Shown: positions 9,666-17,462 of the stretch, one piece after another
Layout: each line of letters starts with the position of its first letter
How positions within the stretch are numbered: the stretch's first letter is position 1
Assembly: GCA_902364065.1 (NCBI GenBank)
Contig: CABJCJ010000001.1
Location: 1-64,000, forward strand
Direction: 5' to 3'
From: Veillonellaceae bacterium SB90
GTDB taxonomy: Bacteria > Bacillota > Negativicutes > Selenomonadales > Selenomonadaceae
DNA: 64,000 nt
The notes under the pieces: generated by a model
The model's input: the letters and a program-made list of their open reading frames with translations, nothing else
Told to the model about the DNA's origin: nothing
Databases searched by the model: none
Made by a program: the position numbers and the translations under genes

Positions 9666-10010
9666 ATGACAGAAAAAGAAATCTGCACTGCCATCTGCAA
9701 GGCAGCCAGCGACAAGAAAGCCCGTGACATTGTGACGATGGATATGGAAGGCCTGATGATCTCGCCGGATTATTTCGTAATCTGTTCGGCCAATACGGCC
9801 ACGCAGGTGCGGGCCATTGCCGACAATATTGAAGAGGAGCTGGCAAAGCTCGGCGTGGCGTTCAACCACAAGGAAGGCTACCGCGAGGGCGAGTGGGTGC
9901 TGCTCGACTTCGGCGATGTCGTCGCCCACGTCTTTATGCAGGAAGCCCGTGAGTACTATGCACTCGAGCAGCTCTGGGGCGATGCGAAACTGACTGCCTA
10001 TGAAGATTGA
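9666..10010 (+). CDS. rsfS: Ribosomal silencing factor RsfS
   Basis: Protein of 114 residues, full length. It has the signature DIVTMDMEGLMISPDYFVIC, then HKEGYREGEWVLLDFGDVVAHVF. It binds L14 and blocks subunit joining when nutrients fall. AAAGGAG lies six bases before ATG. It follows yqeK and the LCP gene, a common Firmicute arrangement. Confidence 0.96.
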   Translation: MTEKEICTAICKAASDKKARDIVTMDMEGLMISPDYFVICSANTATQVRAIADNIEEELAKLGVAFNHKEGYREGEWVLLDFGDVVAHVFMQEAREYYALEQLWGDAKLTAYED

Positions 10011-10026
10011 AGATAGGGATGGTAGG

Positions 10027-10914
10027 ATGATGGAGAGAACAGGAGATACGGGCAGGGAGGCAAAGAGAAAGTTCGGCCCCAGCACGGTGGCGCGCCTGCA
10101 GGTCGCACGCGTCAGTGAGATGGGCGCTTTCCTCGATGCGCAGACGGGCAATACCTCGGATGATATCCTGCTCCATAAGACCCAGCAGACCCACCCCGTG
10201 CAGGTGGGAGATTTCGTCGATGTGTTCCTGTATCTGGACCCGAAACGCCGCCTGACGGCCAGCATGCGAGTTCCAAAAATGAAGGAAGGGCAGATCGCAA
10301 GGCTGCGCGTCATCAACGTCAGCCGCGACGGCGCCTTCTTGGATGTCGGCGCAGAGCGCGGCATCTTTATGCCGTATGCCGGCATGCGCGGCCGCCCGCA
10401 GGTCGGCGAAGTGGTATGGGCCAAGCTCTACACCGACAAATCCGGCCGCCTGGCCGTGACGATGGAAGTGGAGGACGAGATGCGGCGCGCCTCTGTGCCG
10501 GCCACGCATGTCAAGGTGGGCGATATGGTCACGGGCGCCATCTACAACTACACGGACAGCGGCGCCTTCCTGTTCAGCAAAGAACGTTACATCGTCTTCA
10601 TCGCCAACAAAGAGATGAAGGAACGTCCGCGCGTCGGCGAGGTCGTGACGGCGCGCGTAACCTACGTGCGTCCTGACGGGCGTCTCAACGCCTCGCTGCG
10701 GGAGGCCAAAGAAAAGGCCCTGATGACGGACTCACAGCGCATCCTGGAACTCCTGGAGAGCCGCAAGGGGCGCATGCCGTACAGCGATGAGTCTTCACCG
10801 GAAGTGATCCGTGACAAGTTCCAGATCAGCAAAGCCGCCTTCAAGCGGGCGCTCGGTCATCTGCTCAAGGAGGGCAGGATCGAGGAGAAGGATGGCTGGA
10901 CGTATCTGAAGTGA
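10027..10914 (+). CDS. cvfB: CvfB-type S1-domain RNA-binding protein
   Basis: Protein of about 295 residues with S1-like repeats (VARLQVARVSEMGAFLDA; ARLRVINVSRDGAFLDVG; VKVGDMVTGAIYNYTDSG) and a C-terminal winged helix (VIRDKFQISKAAFKRALGHL). CvfB regulates virulence and translation in Gram-positives. The frame opens at 10000 inside rsfS. ATG10027 or 10030 avoids the overlap; the ribosome site is weak either way. A hairpin follows. Confidence 0.88.
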   Translation: MMERTGDTGREAKRKFGPSTVARLQVARVSEMGAFLDAQTGNTSDDILLHKTQQTHPVQVGDFVDVFLYLDPKRRLTASMRVPKMKEGQIARLRVINVSRDGAFLDVGAERGIFMPYAGMRGRPQVGEVVWAKLYTDKSGRLAVTMEVEDEMRRASVPATHVKVGDMVTGAIYNYTDSGAFLFSKERYIVFIANKEMKERPRVGEVVTARVTYVRPDGRLNASLREAKEKALMTDSQRILELLESRKGRMPYSDESSPEVIRDKFQISKAAFKRALGHLLKEGRIEEKDGWTYLK

Positions 10915-10930
10915 GTATGCCGTTTCGAGA

Positions 10931-10958
10931 AGGCAGCTGCCGGGAGCAGCTGCCTTTC
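10931..10958 (+). terminator. Hairpin terminator after the S1-domain gene
   Basis: Ten-base-pair stem AGGCAGCTGC/GCAGCTGCCT with loop CGGGA, followed by a short TTCT tail. The weak U-tract lowers certainty. Confidence 0.65.
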
Positions 10959-10988
10959 TGCATTGGCGGCCAGTCTCGTGCACCGGTC

Positions 10989-11017
10989 TTGTGAAATCGT
11001 GTAAAGTCCGATATAAT
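10989..11017 (+). promoter_or_regulatory. Promoter of the orphan solute-binding protein
   Basis: TTGTGA (10989-10994), 17-base spacer, TATAAT (11012-11017), 44 bases before the start codon. Confidence 0.75.
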
Positions 11018-11061
11018 GAAGGGTAAACTAGTTGGTACTTTAAGATAGTGAGGTTAAGAAC

Positions 11062-12105
11062 ATGAGGCGGTATACGTCCTTACTGCTTACGGCGTTCGTC
11101 CTCTTCCTGATCGTGCTGGCCGGATCCGCGTATCTGGCTGGTGCGGATTACAGCGGCGAACATCGCAGCCGGCATGAGATCACAGTGCTCACGACACTGC
11201 CGGCAGAACATGCGGAAATCCTGTCACAGGCTTATGAGGAGACGTCTGGCGTGCACGTCAATTTCGTGACGCTTTCATCGGATGATGCGCTCAAGCGCAT
11301 GCAGGACCAGGCCTCGTCATCCGGCAGCGGCGATGCCTCCCTGGTACTTGCTGACCGCCAGACCCTGGAAAAGGCAGCGGCCAAAGGGTATCTGGCACCG
11401 TATATCTCGGAGCGCAACGATATGATCCCAAATTCCTTCCGCCAGCAGGATGGTTATTGGACCGGCGTCTGGTATGATCCGATTGTCTTCTGTGTCAATC
11501 GCGATTACCTGAAGACGCTGCGGGACGACATCCCCGATTCCTGGCAGACACTGGCCGGGCTGGATGCCCGCATCGGCGTGACGGATTTCATGGCGGCGGA
11601 TGCTTCGGCGGATCTCCTGTACGCGATGACTGCGCAGTTTGGTGAGACGGCGACGATGGATATCTGGCGCCAGCTGCACCCGAAGGTCGTCCAGTACGCA
11701 AGGTATCTTTCCAATCCGGTGCGTCAGGCCGGCATGGGCGAGGTCGATCTCTCCATTGCCGTGGAGAGCGAGACGCTGCGCTACATCCACGATGGCTATC
11801 CACTGCAGATCATCTATCCATCGGATGGCACGACGGCGCGCGTGACGGGCACCGGCCTGCTCGTGCACGCCAGGAAGCAGGATGGCGTCATGGCGAAGGC
11901 GTTTGCCGACTGGCTGCTTTCTGATGAAGTCCAGATTGCGCTGCAGAGCCATAATTATTTCTTTATCCCGACGAATCCGGGCACGATTGCCTACAAGTCC
12001 TTTGCAGGCAAGAACCTCGTGCTGTTTACCCAGCCCGTCACGTTCACGGATGCGCAGAAGCATCATTTGCTCGACGAATGGGCCCGGGATATCCGTTTCA
12101 AATGA
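11062..12105 (+). CDS. Orphan extracellular solute-binding protein (family 1-like)
   Basis: Protein of 347 residues. It has a single N-terminal hydrophobic segment (residues 6-28) without a lipobox Cys, so it is either a cleaved secretory protein or membrane-anchored. The body resembles iron/polyamine-type binding proteins: ITVLTTLPAEHAEILSQAYE, WTGVWYDPIVFCVN, VQIALQSHNYFFIPTNPG. No ATPase or permease is next to it; its promoter and terminator make it monocistronic. The ligand cannot be told from sequence. Confidence 0.78.
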   Translation: MRRYTSLLLTAFVLFLIVLAGSAYLAGADYSGEHRSRHEITVLTTLPAEHAEILSQAYEETSGVHVNFVTLSSDDALKRMQDQASSSGSGDASLVLADRQTLEKAAAKGYLAPYISERNDMIPNSFRQQDGYWTGVWYDPIVFCVNRDYLKTLRDDIPDSWQTLAGLDARIGVTDFMAADASADLLYAMTAQFGETATMDIWRQLHPKVVQYARYLSNPVRQAGMGEVDLSIAVESETLRYIHDGYPLQIIYPSDGTTARVTGTGLLVHARKQDGVMAKAFADWLLSDEVQIALQSHNYFFIPTNPGTIAYKSFAGKNLVLFTQPVTFTDAQKHHLLDEWARDIRFK

Positions 12106-12110
12106 GCCGC

Positions 12111-12140
12111 GAGGATGCTGCCTGTGCAGCATCCTCTTTT
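12111..12140 (+). terminator. Intrinsic terminator before rimO
   Basis: Eleven-base-pair stem GAGGATGCTGC/GCAGCATCCTC with loop CTGT and a TTTT tail. Confidence 0.85.
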
Positions 12141-12182
12141 CGGGAGCATTGCGACCATATATTTAGTAGGAGGAGTTTTTCA

Positions 12183-13532
12183 GTGAAAGCAGGTTTCATC
12201 AGTCTTGGCTGTTCCAAGAATCTTGTCGATACAGAGGTCATGCTGGGTATCCTGAAGGAACACGGCATCGAGATCACGGCCAATCCCGCCGAAGCCGATA
12301 TCCTGATCGTCAACACGTGCGCCTTCATCCAGTCGGCGAAGGAAGAGTCGATCACGACGGTGCTCAACATGGCGGAATACAAGGAAAGCGGGCGCTGCCG
12401 CAGCCTGATCGTGGCCGGCTGCCTCGGCCAGCGCTATAAGCAGGAACTCCTGGACGAGATACCGGAAGCCGATGCCATCATCGGCACGGGAGCCTGGGGA
12501 CGCATCATGGAGGCGGTGGAGGAGACGCTCAAGGGGCACCGCCTCGTCATCGCCGGCAAGGATGAGGCCCTCTACGATGAGCACACGCCGCGCATCACGA
12601 CGACGCCGGGGTATACGGCGTACGTCAAGATTGCAGAGGGCTGCAACAACCGCTGCGCCTTCTGCGCCATCCCGTATATCCGCGGCGATTACCGCAGCCG
12701 GCCCATCGAGGATATCTGTGATGAAGTGCGCAACCTCACGGAAAAGGGCGTGCGCGAAATCGTGCTGATCGCTCAGGATTCGACGGAATACGGCAGGGAT
12801 CTCTACGGCGAGCCGAAACTTGCGGCGCTGCTCCGGGAAATCGTCAAGGTGCCGAAACTCCGGTGGGTGCGCACTCTCTACAGCTATCCGAAGTACTTCA
12901 CGGATGAACTCATCGATACGATTGCGAGCGAGCCGAAGATCTGCAATTACGTTGACCTGCCGCTGCAGCACGCGCACGATGCCGTACTGCGCAGCATGCG
13001 CCGCCCGGATACGCAGGCGGATATGCGCAGGCTCATTGCGAAGCTCCGCGAACGCATTCCCGGCGTGACGATCCGCTCGACTTTCCTCGTCGGCTTCCCG
13101 GGGGAGACGGATGCCCAGTATCAGACGCTGCGCAACTTCATCGAGGAGATGCGTCTCGACAAGGTGGGGGTCTTCACGTATTCGCGCGAGGAAGGGACTC
13201 CTGCGTACGACATGCCGAATCAGGTACCGGAAGAGGTCATGCAGGAGCGTTATCACGACCTCATGAGCCTCCAGTGCAAGATTTCCGAAGAGATCAATCA
13301 GTCCCTCGAGGGCAAGGATCTTGACGTCCTCATCGAAGGACGCGACGAAGAGCAGCCGAACATTGCCGTCGGCCGCTCGTACCGCGAGGCGCCCGATGTC
13401 GATGGCCAGGTCTACGTCGAGAATGATACGGACAGCAAGCCCGGCGACATGGTGCACGTCAGGATCCTGCAGGGGTTCACGTATGATCTCGTCGGAGAAC
13501 GCCTGGATGACAGGGCGGATGCGGAAGGATGA
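12183..13532 (+). CDS. rimO: Ribosomal protein S12 methylthiotransferase RimO
   Basis: Protein of 449 residues. The N-terminal UPF0004 domain carries cluster cysteines (SLGCSKNLVDTEVML, VNTCAFI, VAGCLGQRY). The radical-SAM domain has EGCNNRCAFCAIP. A C-terminal TRAM domain follows from about residue 380. It methylthiolates an Asp of S12. The start is GTG12183 with AGGAGGAG (12168-12175) ahead. An upstream ATG in frame lies inside the previous gene and terminator and is rejected. Confidence 0.95.
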   Translation: MKAGFISLGCSKNLVDTEVMLGILKEHGIEITANPAEADILIVNTCAFIQSAKEESITTVLNMAEYKESGRCRSLIVAGCLGQRYKQELLDEIPEADAIIGTGAWGRIMEAVEETLKGHRLVIAGKDEALYDEHTPRITTTPGYTAYVKIAEGCNNRCAFCAIPYIRGDYRSRPIEDICDEVRNLTEKGVREIVLIAQDSTEYGRDLYGEPKLAALLREIVKVPKLRWVRTLYSYPKYFTDELIDTIASEPKICNYVDLPLQHAHDAVLRSMRRPDTQADMRRLIAKLRERIPGVTIRSTFLVGFPGETDAQYQTLRNFIEEMRLDKVGVFTYSREEGTPAYDMPNQVPEEVMQERYHDLMSLQCKISEEINQSLEGKDLDVLIEGRDEEQPNIAVGRSYREAPDVDGQVYVENDTDSKPGDMVHVRILQGFTYDLVGERLDDRADAEG

Positions 13533-13546
13533 AATGAGGCGAATGC

Positions 13547-14071
13547 ATGATGAAGATTGAGGAACAGGCCGGAAAACTGCTGCTCGCGCAGGGGATGACA
13601 ATCGCTTGCGCGGAGTCCTGCACCGGCGGGCTGCTGACGAGCCGCTTGACGGATATCGCGGGCAGTTCGGCTTACGTCATGGGCTCTGTCGTTTCGTATA
13701 CGAACCGCATCAAGGAGAAGCTCGTCGGTGTCCGCCATGAGACGCTGCTGGCACATGGTGCGGTATCGGAAGAAACGGCCCGTGAGATGGCGGAGGGCAT
13801 CCGCCGTGCAATCGAGACGGACATGGGGGTCGGCATTACGGGCATTGCCGGCCCCGGGGGCGGAACGGCGACGAAGCCCGTCGGCCTCGTTTTCATTGCC
13901 GTTTCAGGTCCCGATGGTACGATAGTCAAAGAAAATCATTTCCGTGGTTCGCGTACGGAAGTCAAGCGTCAGAGCACCGAAACGGCACTGCAGATGCTTT
14001 GCTTCTACCTTTCCCGGCGGGATTCTTCGTCCAGCCCATTGAACGCGGATACACGGAAGATAAAGGAGTAA
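13547..14071 (+). CDS. pncC: CinA C-terminal nicotinamide-nucleotide amidohydrolase
   Basis: Protein of 174 residues comprising only the CinA-C domain: TIACAESCTGGLLTSRLTDI, VVSYTNRIKEKLVGV, GAVSEETAREMAEG, GITGIAGPGGGTATKPVGLV. It deamidates NMN in pyridine-nucleotide salvage. It begins 14 bases after rimO, so the pair is probably cotranscribed. The N-terminal MoCF domain of full CinA is absent. Confidence 0.92.
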   Translation: MMKIEEQAGKLLLAQGMTIACAESCTGGLLTSRLTDIAGSSAYVMGSVVSYTNRIKEKLVGVRHETLLAHGAVSEETAREMAEGIRRAIETDMGVGITGIAGPGGGTATKPVGLVFIAVSGPDGTIVKENHFRGSRTEVKRQSTETALQMLCFYLSRRDSSSSPLNADTRKIKE

Positions 14072-14076
14072 TCACG

Positions 14077-14787
14077 ATGAAATTTTATACCTGTCTTGCC
14101 GCTGCTGCCATGGGCGCATCCCTTTTGATGGCCCCATCGGTGCCGGCCCTGGCTGCCGAACAGACTGCCGCCAAGGATCCTTCCGTCCATATCCAGCAGC
14201 CCATTGAAGCATCGCTGCCGTATACGTATACGAGCAAGCAGTACGGCTTCACGATAAAGTGCCCGCAGAAGCCGGTCGGCGTCATCCCCGCCAATCTGCT
14301 TTACGAGGATAAGCAGGGCGAAGTCCTCGTCTTTGACAATGAGGAATACAACATCAAATACGCCTGGGTCATCCTGACGGATGCCTTTGACGACAAGAAG
14401 GTGCCGGATCTCAACAAACTGAAGCCCGAGGAGGCCGAAAAGCTGCTCTCGGGCATCATGGGCAGCAATGGCTATGAGGGCATCATGCTCGTCAACCTCA
14501 CGCCGACCAACAAGGCCATTTATGCCGTGACGGCCAAGGAGGTCGAGATCGATACGGATGGTGACGGCAAGGCCGACGAGGTGGCCAAGGCGGACACGCA
14601 GATGGCCGTGGCGTTCTTCCGCACGCCGTCCGGCAAGCGCTATGGCGTTGAGCTCATCGACAATCCGAACCTGCGCGCGTATTCGCTGGCTGCCTTCCAG
14701 AAAGGCATTGCGACCCTGACGGATTCGCAGGACAAGGCCGTGACGAACTCGTCGAACGCCAAGAAAAACAAGAAGAGCAAGAAATAA
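14077..14787 (+). CDS. Secreted protein of unknown function with calcium-loop motif
   Basis: Protein of 236 residues with a clear signal peptide (MKFYTCLAAAAMGASLLMA, cleavage near ALAAEQ). The mature part begins near the pattern YTYTSKQYGFTIKCPQKP. Residues 159-168 read DTDGDGKADE, an EF-hand/dockerin-like DxDxDG loop that suggests calcium binding. The tail is Lys-rich. AAAGGAG precedes ATG14077, six bases after the previous stop. I do not recognise the family. Confidence 0.8.
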   Translation: MKFYTCLAAAAMGASLLMAPSVPALAAEQTAAKDPSVHIQQPIEASLPYTYTSKQYGFTIKCPQKPVGVIPANLLYEDKQGEVLVFDNEEYNIKYAWVILTDAFDDKKVPDLNKLKPEEAEKLLSGIMGSNGYEGIMLVNLTPTNKAIYAVTAKEVEIDTDGDGKADEVAKADTQMAVAFFRTPSGKRYGVELIDNPNLRAYSLAAFQKGIATLTDSQDKAVTNSSNAKKNKKSKK

Positions 14788-14819
14788 AAGCTGCCCGCTT
14801 GTCGGCAGCTTGCAGCAGA

Positions 14820-14865
14820 AATCCCCGCAACACATGGCGTCTGCCATGCGCTGCGGGGATTTTGT
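14820..14865 (+). terminator. Intrinsic terminator after the secreted-protein gene
   Basis: AATCCCCGCA (14820-14829) pairs with TGCGGGGATT (14852-14861), with an inner CATGGC/GCCATG stem and a TTT tail. A smaller hairpin AGCTGCC/GGCAGCT precedes it near 14789-14810. Confidence 0.85.
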
Positions 14866-14875
14866 CTTATGCCTG

Positions 14876-14904
14876 CAAACAAAAAAGCATCGCTTGCGCG
14901 ATGC
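14876..14904 (-). terminator. Terminator of the reverse-strand tRNA-Gln
   Basis: On the reverse strand GCATCGC/GCGATGC with loop GCAA is followed by six T (complement of 14881-14886). Confidence 0.85.
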
Positions 14905-14915
14905 TCATTTTCATA

Positions 14916-14991
14916 TGGCAGGGGTAGCTGGACTCGAACCAACGCATGCGGGATTCAGAGACCCGTGCCTTACCAACTTGGCGATACCCCT
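14916..14991 (-). tRNA. tRNA-Gln (CTG)
   Basis: Reverse-strand cloverleaf: acceptor AGGGGTA pairs with TACCCCT, discriminator G, encoded CCA. D and T arms (GCCAAGTTGGTAAGGC, GTTGGTTCGAGTCCAGC) match bacterial tRNA-Gln. The loop CTCTGAA gives anticodon CTG. The closing pair of the anticodon stem is U31-U39, a mismatch. Confidence 0.9.
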
Positions 14992-15011
14992 GTGTCTTTC
15001 GACATTTATAT

Positions 15012-15040
15012 ATTATATGGACGATGCAGCTATTTGTCAA
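15012..15040 (-). promoter_or_regulatory. Promoter of tRNA-Gln
   Basis: On the reverse strand a perfect TTGACA (complement of 15035-15040), a 17-base spacer and a perfect TATAAT (complement of 15012-15017), 20 bases before the tRNA. Confidence 0.92.
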
Positions 15041-15086
15041 GAAAAATTTTTCAGGCTGGTTGCGTTGAAGTGCCAAAAGATCAGGC

Positions 15087-15114
15087 TTGCATTTTTCTGC
15101 TGATTTGCTATAAT
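15087..15114 (+). promoter_or_regulatory. Promoter of the heavy-metal ATPase
   Basis: TTGCAT (15087-15092), 16-base spacer, TATAAT (15109-15114). Confidence 0.8.
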
Positions 15115-15125
15115 CTAATTAACAA

Positions 15126-15141
15126 ATGAACCGATGTTCAT
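15126..15141 (+). promoter_or_regulatory. ArsR/SmtB-type metal-sensor operator candidate
   Basis: Perfect inverted repeat ATGAAC-CGAT-GTTCAT. Its core TGAA-N6-TTCA is the pattern bound by SmtB/CzrA/CadC-type sensors. It begins about 12 bases after the -10 box, so a bound repressor would block the start of transcription. No ArsR gene is adjacent; the sensor would act in trans. Confidence 0.65.
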
Positions 15142-15168
15142 GCGTTTAATGAGACAGGAGTGTGGAAG

Positions 15169-17355
15169 ATGAACCCGAAGCAGAAAAAGAATATGATCCG
15201 CATCGTGGCGGCAGCTCTCTTAATGATTGTGCTGGCTTTCCTGCCACTCAGCGGCATGGCCCGCTTTGCCGCGTATCTGGTCCCGTACCTGATCGTGGGC
15301 TATGATGTCATCTGGAAGGCAGGCAAAGGTCTCTGGAAGCGGCATCCCTTTGACGAAAGTCTGCTGATGGCTGTTGCGACACTTGGTGCCATGGCGCTGG
15401 CCATCTACGAGGATGGTGATTATACGGAAGCGATTGCCGTCATGCTGTTCTATCAGATCGGTGAATGGTTCCAGTCGTACGCTGTGGGACGCAGCCGCCG
15501 CAATATCAGCGACCTCATGGATATCCGTCCGGACTATGCCAATATCGAGCAGCAGCCGGGACAGCTGACGCGCGTGGCGCCGGAAACGGTGGCCGTGGGC
15601 AGTACGGTCGTGGTTAAGCCCGGTGAGAAAGTGCCGCTCGATGGCGTGATCACCGAAGGAAGTTCCACCCTCGATACGGTTGCTCTGACCGGTGAGAGCC
15701 TGCCGCGCCGCGTCGAACCTGGTGATGCGGTCGTCAGCGGCAGCATCAATCAGAGCGGCCTGCTCCATATCCGGACGACTAAGGTCTTTGCCGAATCCAC
15801 GGCCTCGAAGATCTTGGCTCTCGTAGAGGATGCCGGTTCGCGCAAATCGAAAGCGGAGCATTTCATCGCGAAGTTTGCACGCGTCTACACACCGATTGTC
15901 GTTTATGCCGCCGTGGCTCTGGCCCTGCTGCCGCCGCTCGTGAACATGGCGTTCCTCGGGCTGCCGCCGGCTTGGGAAACGTGGATTTACCGCGCGCTGA
16001 TCTTCCTTGTCATCAGCTGTCCGTGCGCGCTCGTCATCAGCATCCCGCTGTCGTTCTTCGCCGGCATCGGCGGCATCAGCCGCCAGGGCGTACTCGTCAA
16101 GGGTGCCAATTACCTTGAGACGCTCTCGAAAGTCGATACGGTGGTTTTCGATAAGACCGGCACGCTGACGAAGGGCGTCTTTGAGGTCACGGCCATCCAT
16201 CCAGAAGTCATCAATCCACAGGAGCTTTTGCATCTGGCCGCGCATGTGGAGCGTTTCTCCACGCATCCGATTGCCGTCTCGCTGCGCAATGCGTATCGAC
16301 AGGAAGCCGATGCCTGTACGGTGGAGGACGTGGAGGAAATTTCCGGCCATGGCGTCCGCGCCCGGGTCAATGGCTCTGTCGTCTGCGTCGGCAATGCGAA
16401 GATGATGGAAGCCGTCGGCGCCAAATGGCGTCCGTGTGAGCAGACCGGCACAATCGTGCATGTGGCCATCGACGGCACGTACGCCGGCCATATCGTCATC
16501 GCCGATGTCATCAAGGATCATGCCGGCGCCGCTGTCGAGGCCCTGCACAAGAACGGCGTGAAGCGTGCCATCATGCTGACGGGCGATGGCCGTGCGGCAG
16601 CAGACCATGTGGCTTCGGTCCTGGGGCTCGATGCGGCCTACAGCGAGCTCCTGCCGCAGGACAAGGTCAGCAAGGTTGAATCCTTCCTGCAGGAGGAACA
16701 GGGGGATGGCAGGCTGGCATTCGTCGGTGACGGCATCAATGATGCGCCCGTGCTCTCACGCGCCGATGTCGGCATCGCGATGGGCGCGATGGGCTCCGAT
16801 GCCGCCATCGAGGCGGCGGATGTCGTGCTCATGGACGATGATCCGCTGAAGATCGCCCTGGCTCAGCGCACGGCCCGCAAGACGATGTGCATCGTCTATG
16901 AGAATATCGTGTTCTCCATCGGCGTCAAGGCTGTCGTTCTCGTGCTCGGCGCCCTGGGCCTGGCCAACATGTGGGCGGCTATCTTTGCCGATGTCGGCGT
17001 CATGATCCTGGCGGTCTGCAATGCGACGCGTGCGCTCTTCGTGCCGAAAGACCTGCGTGGTTATGGCAGACTGCAGCGGCAGGATGAAGAGACGGCACGG
17101 CCGGTTCCGTCAACGCAGCAGTCCGTCATCAGCTCTGGCCCGCGTGCCTATAAGATCGAGGTGGATTGTCCCAACTGCGCCGGTCTCATGGAAGAGGCTG
17201 CCCGCAAAACGAAGGGCGTGCGCTCGGCAACCGTGAATTTCATGGCGCAGGAGATGAAAGTGGAACTCGAGGACGGCGAGAACTGGGATCAGGTGATGAC
17301 AGCCGTGCGCGACAACTGCAAGAAAGTAGAGGACGACTGCGAAGTTTATCTTTGA
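15169..17355 (+). CDS. Zn/Cd/Pb-type P1B ATPase with C-terminal HMA domain
   Basis: Protein of 728 residues. Catalytic parts are in place: CPC (284-286) in the ion channel, phosphorylated Asp328 in DKTGTLTKG, and GDGINDAPVL. The stretch CPCALVISIPLSF resembles the Zn/Cd exporters ZntA and CadA. There is no N-terminal metal-binding domain. Instead an HMA domain sits at the very C-terminus (from about residue 655) with C667 and C670 in DCPNC, linked by a Pro/Ser/Gln-rich tether. CAGGAG lies eight bases before ATG15169. Export of Zn, Cd or Pb is inferred from the channel motif. Confidence 0.9.
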   Translation: MNPKQKKNMIRIVAAALLMIVLAFLPLSGMARFAAYLVPYLIVGYDVIWKAGKGLWKRHPFDESLLMAVATLGAMALAIYEDGDYTEAIAVMLFYQIGEWFQSYAVGRSRRNISDLMDIRPDYANIEQQPGQLTRVAPETVAVGSTVVVKPGEKVPLDGVITEGSSTLDTVALTGESLPRRVEPGDAVVSGSINQSGLLHIRTTKVFAESTASKILALVEDAGSRKSKAEHFIAKFARVYTPIVVYAAVALALLPPLVNMAFLGLPPAWETWIYRALIFLVISCPCALVISIPLSFFAGIGGISRQGVLVKGANYLETLSKVDTVVFDKTGTLTKGVFEVTAIHPEVINPQELLHLAAHVERFSTHPIAVSLRNAYRQEADACTVEDVEEISGHGVRARVNGSVVCVGNAKMMEAVGAKWRPCEQTGTIVHVAIDGTYAGHIVIADVIKDHAGAAVEALHKNGVKRAIMLTGDGRAAADHVASVLGLDAAYSELLPQDKVSKVESFLQEEQGDGRLAFVGDGINDAPVLSRADVGIAMGAMGSDAAIEAADVVLMDDDPLKIALAQRTARKTMCIVYENIVFSIGVKAVVLVLGALGLANMWAAIFADVGVMILAVCNATRALFVPKDLRGYGRLQRQDEETARPVPSTQQSVISSGPRAYKIEVDCPNCAGLMEEAARKTKGVRSATVNFMAQEMKVELEDGENWDQVMTAVRDNCKKVEDDCEVYL

Positions 17356-17388
17356 GCCTTCTCAACGCGTCTTCCGGTGATGATACGG

Positions 17389-17436
17389 GAAAACGGCCAG
17401 CCTCCGCCAATCGTGCGGCAGGCTGACCGTTTTTTT
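17389..17436. terminator. Bidirectional terminator between convergent genes
   Basis: AAAACGG and CAGCCT pair with AGGCTG and CCGTTTT around an inner CCGC/GCGG. Seven T follow on the forward strand and T4 on the reverse. It separates the ATPase from the convergent DUF4127 gene. Confidence 0.85.
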
Positions 17437-17462
17437 CGCATCCAGCTGTCTGACTGCCACGG

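Noticed and set aside
12180..13601. Reverse-strand open frame of 473 codons over rimO
   Set aside because: Antisense shadow of rimO; composition is Arg/Asp-rich without motifs.
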